From contig CAJNDS010001768.1 of the NCBI GenBank assembly GCA_905221605.1, positions 188,001-252,000 on the forward strand: a DNA stretch of 64,000 nucleotides. Reading direction: 5' to 3'. Numbering within the stretch: the first letter of the stretch is position 1; every line of letters begins with the position of its first letter. Under the pieces are notes generated by a model that ran no database searches, was not told the DNA's origin, and saw only the letters and a program-made list of their open reading frames with translations. Source of the DNA: Symbiodinium natans (lineage: Eukaryota; Sar; Dinophyceae; Suessiales; Symbiodiniaceae). This document shows, piece after piece, positions 59,915 to 64,000 of the stretch. The position numbers were made by a program, and so were the translations under genes.

Positions 59915-59997
59915 GTTGGGAAGACAGCGCCAGGCTTGCCGAGCCCTGACAACATGATCCGAAGCCTCATTGTGCCCCAGGTGCCCACAAAAATGCA
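59915..59997 (-). CDS. Likely exon, unknown protein
   Basis: Minus strand reads FCGHLGHNEASDHVVRARQA then WRCLPNMN. It lies between a poly-C tract (60000-60018) and the F4 element. Confidence 0.4.
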
Positions 59998-60114
59998 CCC
60001 CCCCCCCCCCCCCCCCCCCAAACTTTTTCACGGGATCTAGGTAGCGAAAGCCCTAGAACCTAGAAGCTACGCCCTAGGCCCTAGACCCTAGACCCTAACC
60101 CTAACCCTAAACCC

Positions 60115-60238
60115 TAGCGGCCCTGGCCTGGACGCCAAGCTCTTCCATCGTCTTCAAAAAGACCAAGTTGATCTCTGGCTCGCAGTCCTTCGCAAGCCCC
60201 CAATTTCCCTGCACTTGCTTCCCCAAAGGATCGGGGTT
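60115..60238 (-). CDS. Likely exon, unknown protein
   Basis: Minus strand reads DPLGKQVQGNWGLAKDCEPE, then INLVFLKTMEELGVQARAA, about 40 codons of strongly natural sequence between telomere-like tracts. No family is recognised. Confidence 0.55.
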
Positions 60239-60682
60239 TAGGGTTTCGGGTTAAGGGTGTAGGGCTTAGGGTTTAGGGTCCAACTGGGGTTCGCTGCTCC
60301 CCAAAAAAGGGAGCAGGGTTTGGAGGTTGAATTCGGGTCAAAAGAACTACCCCCCCCCCCCCCCCCAAAGGTTCCCCCCCTTTATTGTTTAAGGGGGAAC
60401 CTAGAGGGCGGAGGGGGGGGGGGGGGGGGTTAGTATAGAGGGGGGGGTAGGCGGGAAACGCATGGTAACTTGTGAAGTGCTCATGTTCTGTTGCATTGGC
60501 TTCAGGGGTGCAGGGGCTGGTGGGAGTAGGGTCTAAGGGCTCAGTAGTGGGTTAACTTGTAACGGCATTTTGGGGGCTTTAGGTTGACTAACCCTAAGCC
60601 CTAAACCCTAAACCCTGAACCCTAAGCCCTAGACCCTGAACCATAAACTTCAAGGCCGATAAACCCTAAACCCTAAACCCTA
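60239..60682. other. Poly-C/poly-G paired tracts and telomere-like DNA
   Basis: TTTAGGG-like units, then CCCCCC at 60351-60366 and GGGGGG at 60411-60429 that can pair around an inverted AAGGTTCCCCCC/GGGGGAACCTAG. CCCTAAG/CCCTAAA at 60588-60690. Confidence 0.6.
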
Positions 60683-60760
60683 CAAAGCCCGAAGCACCTC
60701 TCAGCGACGCCGGTAGCCGGTACCCTGATTATTGCACATATATCCTTCAAGAGGGGCGTA
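60683..60760 (-). CDS. Possible exon, unknown protein
   Basis: Minus strand reads LLKDICAIIRVPATGVAERC then FG, bracketed by CCCTAAA (left) and TTTAGGG (right). Confidence 0.4.
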
Positions 60761-60811
60761 GGGTTTAGGGTTTAGGGTTTAGGGTTTAGGGTTTAGGGTT
60801 TAGGGTTAGTT

Positions 60812-60985
60812 GCGTCTGGTCCCTGGGTGTCACGGTCGTCCTCGGCCGATTTTTCCTCCTTGGACCGTTTGTCTTTCCATTCCCCTGCATTCTCAGCCAA
60901 GGCTTCTCTAGGCATTGTGAGACTCTCAGCTCGACTTGCATCCTGCTCTCTGGAGCGGTGGGCAAAGAGGGAGCTGCCGGGCAGG
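60812..60985 (-). CDS. Likely exon, charged helical protein
   Basis: Minus strand reads LPGSSLFAHRSREQDASRAE, then SLTMPREALAENAGEWKDKR and SKEEKSAEDDRDTQGPD, 58 codons with no stop, starting after CCTAC. Highly charged and probably disordered or helical. It lies between two TTTAGGG stretches. Confidence 0.55.
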
Positions 60986-61693
60986 TAGGTTTAAGGTTTA
61001 TTTAGCGTTAGGGATTAGGGTTTAGGGTTTATGGTTTAGGCCTTGGGGTGCAGGGTTTGGTTGGGATTTAGGGCTTAGGTTTGAGGGCTTGAGGGGTTCA
61101 GGGCTTAAGGGCTTTAGTGTTTGAGGCTCAAACAGCGCTTTTGAGCTTTTGGGTTTGGTCCTCTGGGGGCGTAAGCTCCATTATGGGGCTTGGGGCTTAA
61201 AGGAATTTCAGGCTTGGGGGCTTCGACTCTGCCGTTTGCCACAGGTGAAGGACTAGGAAAGACCCCAAGCCCTAAATAGGCAGAAAGGCCTCAGAGTTCA
61301 GCTTTGGGGCTAGGGCTTCGGGTTGGGGGGCTTGTACTTGGAGGTTCATTGGTACACCCTAAACCCTAAACCCTAAAACCCTAAACCCTACACCCTAAAC
61401 CCTACACCCAATCAGATTTGCACTCTGCCGCGACTTGTCACCATACTCGGGAAATCGAAGGGCTTATAAGTCAGGGTCTTCGGCTGACTGCCCTAAACCC
61501 CGAAACCCCTAAACCCGGCCTCAACCCCATCTTTGAAAGCGCAAGAAAAGCACACGTTACTCAGTTTAGGGTTTAGGGCTGGGGTGCCGGGCGATTTGGG
61601 GCCTAAACCCCAAACCCTAAGCCCCAAGCCCTCAACCCTCAACCCCAAACCCCATAAGAAGCCCTGAACCCTAAACCCTAAACCCTAAAACCC
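60986..61693. repeat. Degenerate TTTAGGG field, truncated F1, one island
   Basis: Diverged units 60986-61330. At 61334-61356 an F1 left end (TACTTGGAGGTTCATTGGTA) runs directly into CCCTAAA units. Island 61430-61500 reads PKTLTYKPFDFPSMVTSRGR on the minus strand and may be an exon. Confidence 0.55.
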
Positions 61694-62704
61694 CGGCCCC
61701 TCCTCCGCGTCGCCCTCCACCAGCGAGCCCTGTGCACAGGCATCGAGGCAGGTCTTGCCCTCGGTGTTCCTGAAACGAGAATGTCTTTCGTTCGAGGGGT
61801 TTCGGGCTTGGGGCGGCCCTGTATGTACATATATATATATATATGTTAATATCTATTTATTTATTTATATGTGTGTACATTACACTTCTTTATGGCTGTA
61901 TAGGGATTATATCGGAATCGAGGGTAAGATTCTCTTACAAGTATGTTCAAACCCAAGCCTGTCGAGGGTTGGTGTTTGGGGTTTCGGCTTTACTGCTCGG
62001 GGTTTGGGATGTAGGGTCTACAGCTTGCAGTAGCTTCTAAAGTGGAAGATGTCGACTTTGCATTCAGATAGCACATGATTTGCGTGCATGAGTTGAGAAA
62101 CCCACTCCAGATGAGCGCTTTAGGGCTCAGCTTATTGTCTTGCAAGGGTTTAGGGTTTAGGGTTTAGGGTTTAGGGTTTAGGGTTTAGGGTTTAGGGTTT
62201 AGAAGTACAGCAGCGTTCAAGGGATGTGCCCATGCCGGTGCTGCGAAAACCAAAAAGCCCCGTAGATACATTCAAACCCGAAACCCTAGCCCCAAACCCT
62301 AATCACGAAACTCTAAACCTTGCATGTTTTTTTTTGGTGGTCCCATATGAACCAGTTTAGCTTCCAATAACTTGCTAGTTTCTAGCTCTTACTAGGAATT
62401 TGGGTCCCTATGTAATCCCTTACCCGGGGTCATAGAGGGGTGAACAAGGCATCTCATTCCCAAAGCCCTGAACCCTCAGGACCCTACGAACCAAATTCCC
62501 TCAACCCAAATTAGAAGCCAACTAAACCCTGAACCCTAAAACCCCCAAGCCCTAAACCCCTAAACCCTAAACCTACACCCCAAAAACCCAAAACCCAAAA
62601 CCCTAAACCTTGAACGTCTCATCCCGACTTTGCCTCCGGTTCACGTCCGCGCCGTGGGCGAGCAAGAGCTCTAACACAGGGCGCACCTGTTCCGCCTGCC
62701 GCAT
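61694..62704 (-). CDS. Ankyrin-repeat exons (gene D)
   Basis: Exon 62704-62609 (96 bp, 32 codons) reads MRQAEQVRPVLELLLAHGAD then VNRRQSRDETFK, the helix-2 and loop signature of an ankyrin repeat (VLELLLAHGADVN). It is bounded by GTGTAG and a donor AAG|GTTTAGGG. Exon 61769-61694 after TTTCAG reads NTEGKTCLDACAQGSLVEGD, matching the start of the next repeat (D..GKT.LD.A). The two are not in matching phase, so an unseen exon or different border lies between. Ankyrin repeats bind protein partners. It may continue into islands at 60985 and below. Confidence 0.6.
61770..62608. repeat. Intron-like DNA: TA microsatellite and telomere-like arrays
   Basis: (TA)n at 61830-61845 followed by TATTTATTTATTTATATG; TTTAGGG array 62148-62202; CCCTAAA-like 62520-62608. 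Two overlapping plus frames at 61755-62040 are not protein-like. Confidence 0.55.
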
Positions 62705-63060
62705 CTACACGTTGCTAGGGTTTGGGTTTTAGGGTTTAGGGTTTAGGGTTTAGGTTTTAGGGTTTAGGGCCCGTTCTCTAATTCAGGGTCCTTGTTTGGG
62801 GTCCTAAAACTGGTACCCGCCTCATAAGAGAACTACACATTTGGGGTTTGGTCCGTTTTGGGCGGGTCTCGAACTCCACATCCCTTACCCATAGCCCGTA
62901 AACCCTAAACCCTAAACACTAAAGCCCCACATGCCGCTTAGTTTAGGGTGCCAACAAGGGCCCAGAAGTTCGGTGGAGTGCGGTCGTCAAGTCGGGATTT
63001 GGGTTTCAATTTAAGGTTTAGGGTTTAGGGTTTGGGGAGTAGGGTTTAGGGTTTACGGTT
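62705..63060. repeat. TTTAGGG and CCCTAAA units, no supported exon
   Basis: TTTAGGG 62716-62770, CCCTAAA 62898-62925, TTTAGGG 63012-63058. A short minus frame near 62945-62990 (SRLDDRTPPNFWALVG) is possible. Confidence 0.5.
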
Positions 63061-63363
63061 TCAGAGCAGAATGTCAATGACAGTTGCCAACCTAGCCTCT
63101 GACGTGTCCTTCTTGCCTGTGAACTTCTTACCCATGATGTTCTGGATTTCCTTGAGCGCCTCCTCGGTTGCATTCATCAGGGAAACCTGCACCACGTCAG
63201 TGCCCTGACGAACCATCAGCTTCACCGCGTCAATCTTGTCGGACTGACCCTTGACGTAGTTCTGAAACTCCAAGGGGAACTCTGAGAGCACATAGCTTTC
63301 ATCATCTTCTGCTTTCTTGCCCAGCGTCTCCCCTTTCAATGCTTGAAGTGTCTCTAAAGACAA
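63061..63363 (-). CDS. C-terminal exon, unknown protein
   Basis: Minus strand ends in TGA at 63061-63063 and is open for 100 codons. It reads LQALKGETLGKKAEDDESYV, then MVRQGTDVVQVSLMNATEEA and EEALKEIQNIMGKKFTGKKD. Strong codon-like composition and a long uninterrupted frame make it one of the safest coding calls. The true exon edge upstream is probably one of two AG sites (TTTAG|AGACAC or CTAAG|GTACTT). TTTAGGG units begin about 8 bp after the stop. Helical, Lys/Glu-rich; no family is recognised. Confidence 0.65.
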   Translation of the reverse strand: MSLETLQALKGETLGKKAEDDESYVLSEFPLEFQNYVKGQSDKIDAVKLMVRQGTDVVQVSLMNATEEALKEIQNIMGKKFTGKKDTSEARLATVIDILL

Positions 63364-63432
63364 ATTGAGGAGCGAAGTACCTTAGACAAGCTCGATAGAT
63401 CTCGTGTCAGGGGAACTCAGGGTATAGGGACA

Positions 63433-63571
63433 ACTTGGAGGTTCATGGTTTAGGGTTTAGGGTTCAGGGCATTATAATATAAGCCAACTATAAGCCCCTT
63501 AGGTGCCTTAACTTTCAGCCCCTTGGGTGCCTCAAATAGGGTAACAAGTAATTACCATGAACCTCCAAGTA
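63433..63571. mobile_element. F1 hairpin element with telomere-like insert, copy 9
   Basis: ACTTGGAGGTTCATGG runs into TTTAGGGTTTAGGGTTCAGG, then F1 core (AACTATAAGCCCCTTAGG, CTTTCAGCCCCTTGGG twice-repeated) and the right end TTACCATGAACCTCCAAGTA. Confidence 0.8.
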
Positions 63572-64000
63572 GATACCTGGGGCACATAACGGAAACTACC
63601 GACCTGAGTTTGCCGTCGACCTTTTGGCCTATACCCAAAACCCTAAAACCCTAAAACCCTAAAACCCTAAACCCTAAACCCTAAACCCTATATAAAGCGT
63701 AAACCCAAACCTTCACTGAACTTGGAACCCTGAAAGTTGTAGCTTTTGGCTGTTTCTTAGGAATTATAGTACCCAAAACTTAAAACTGTTCCCAAGTGTC
63801 CCTGAACAACCCCCTAAACCCTAAACCTTAAACCCTGAACCCTGAACCCTGAGACCCTAAACCCGAACCTTGGTTTGGAGTTTAAGGTGCTTGCCTTGTC
63901 TTAGGATGGACTCACGGAAAGCTTGTGGTCCCTATTCAATCCTTTCAATGTCTAGCCTCTTCAAAAGGTGCTAATTAATCTGGGGTTTAGGGTTTAAGGT
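63572..64000. repeat. Telomere-like DNA and F5-like fragment
   Basis: CCCTAAAA array 63640-63690; 63735-63810 has AGTTGTAGCTTTTGGCTGTT and TTATAGTACCCAAAACTTAA resembling F5; CCCTAAA 63812-63870. Confidence 0.5.

Noticed and set aside
1-64000. tRNA, rRNA, spliced-leader RNA or snRNA genes
   Set aside because: I looked for cloverleaf-like and conserved rRNA segments and saw none, but a covariance-model search was not possible, so small RNAs could be missed.

Overview
This window looks like nuclear DNA of a dinoflagellate, most likely a Suessiales or Symbiodiniaceae type; the genus cannot be fixed from sequence. Four things point there. Telomere-type TTTAGGG/CCCTAAA units are scattered in both orientations along almost the whole window. 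Coding sequence is cut into very short exons (25 to 400 bases). Introns use GT-AG but also GA-AG and GC-AG borders, each with a short direct repeat across the two splice sites. Many short inverted-repeat elements sit exactly where introns are. I saw no bacterial operons, rRNA, tRNA or CRISPR.

Layout. 1-816: an element with 32-bp terminal inverted repeats (TIRs), then tandem arrays and degenerate telomere-like DNA to about 4.7 kb. 4.7-8 kb: minus-strand exon-like islands, including two WD40 pieces and one ORF broken by a stop. 8-20 kb: mostly repeats with scattered islands on both strands. 20-24.4 kb: minus-strand islands that could form one acidic protein with a CCHC zinc knuckle. 26-50 kb: repeat field with islands, among them a SAM-domain exon (43.3 kb), a WD40 exon (47.9 kb), a minisatellite (28.3 kb), a duplicated unit (32.6-33.0 kb) and a 255-bp TIR element (44.5 kb). 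50.4-58.4 kb: two tandem minus-strand paralogs with ankyrin-like and BTB/POZ domains, here called gene A and gene B. 58.6-63.4 kb: more minus-strand islands, including ankyrin-repeat pieces and a 100-residue exon that ends in a stop.

The central result is the A/B pair. Most of gene B can be spliced by eye with every reading-frame phase agreeing, and gene A supports it. The proteins align end to end, yet most introns are in different places. Introns present in one copy and absent from the other are 119-623 bp long, carry direct repeats at their borders, and in three cases contain a TIR element that recurs elsewhere in the window. Several also contain telomere-like arrays, in places inserted inside the TIR element. 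This fits recent intron gain by introner-like elements followed by growth or insertion of telomere repeats within introns. At least ten recurrent hairpin families (F1-F8 plus two long TIR elements) are described below. The outer ends of F1, F4, F6 and F7 all read CT...AG, so a 3' splice site comes with the element.

Outside genes A and B, exon calls rest on open frames, natural-looking composition and splice-like edges only. They are marked with low confidence and their joining into genes is unresolved.
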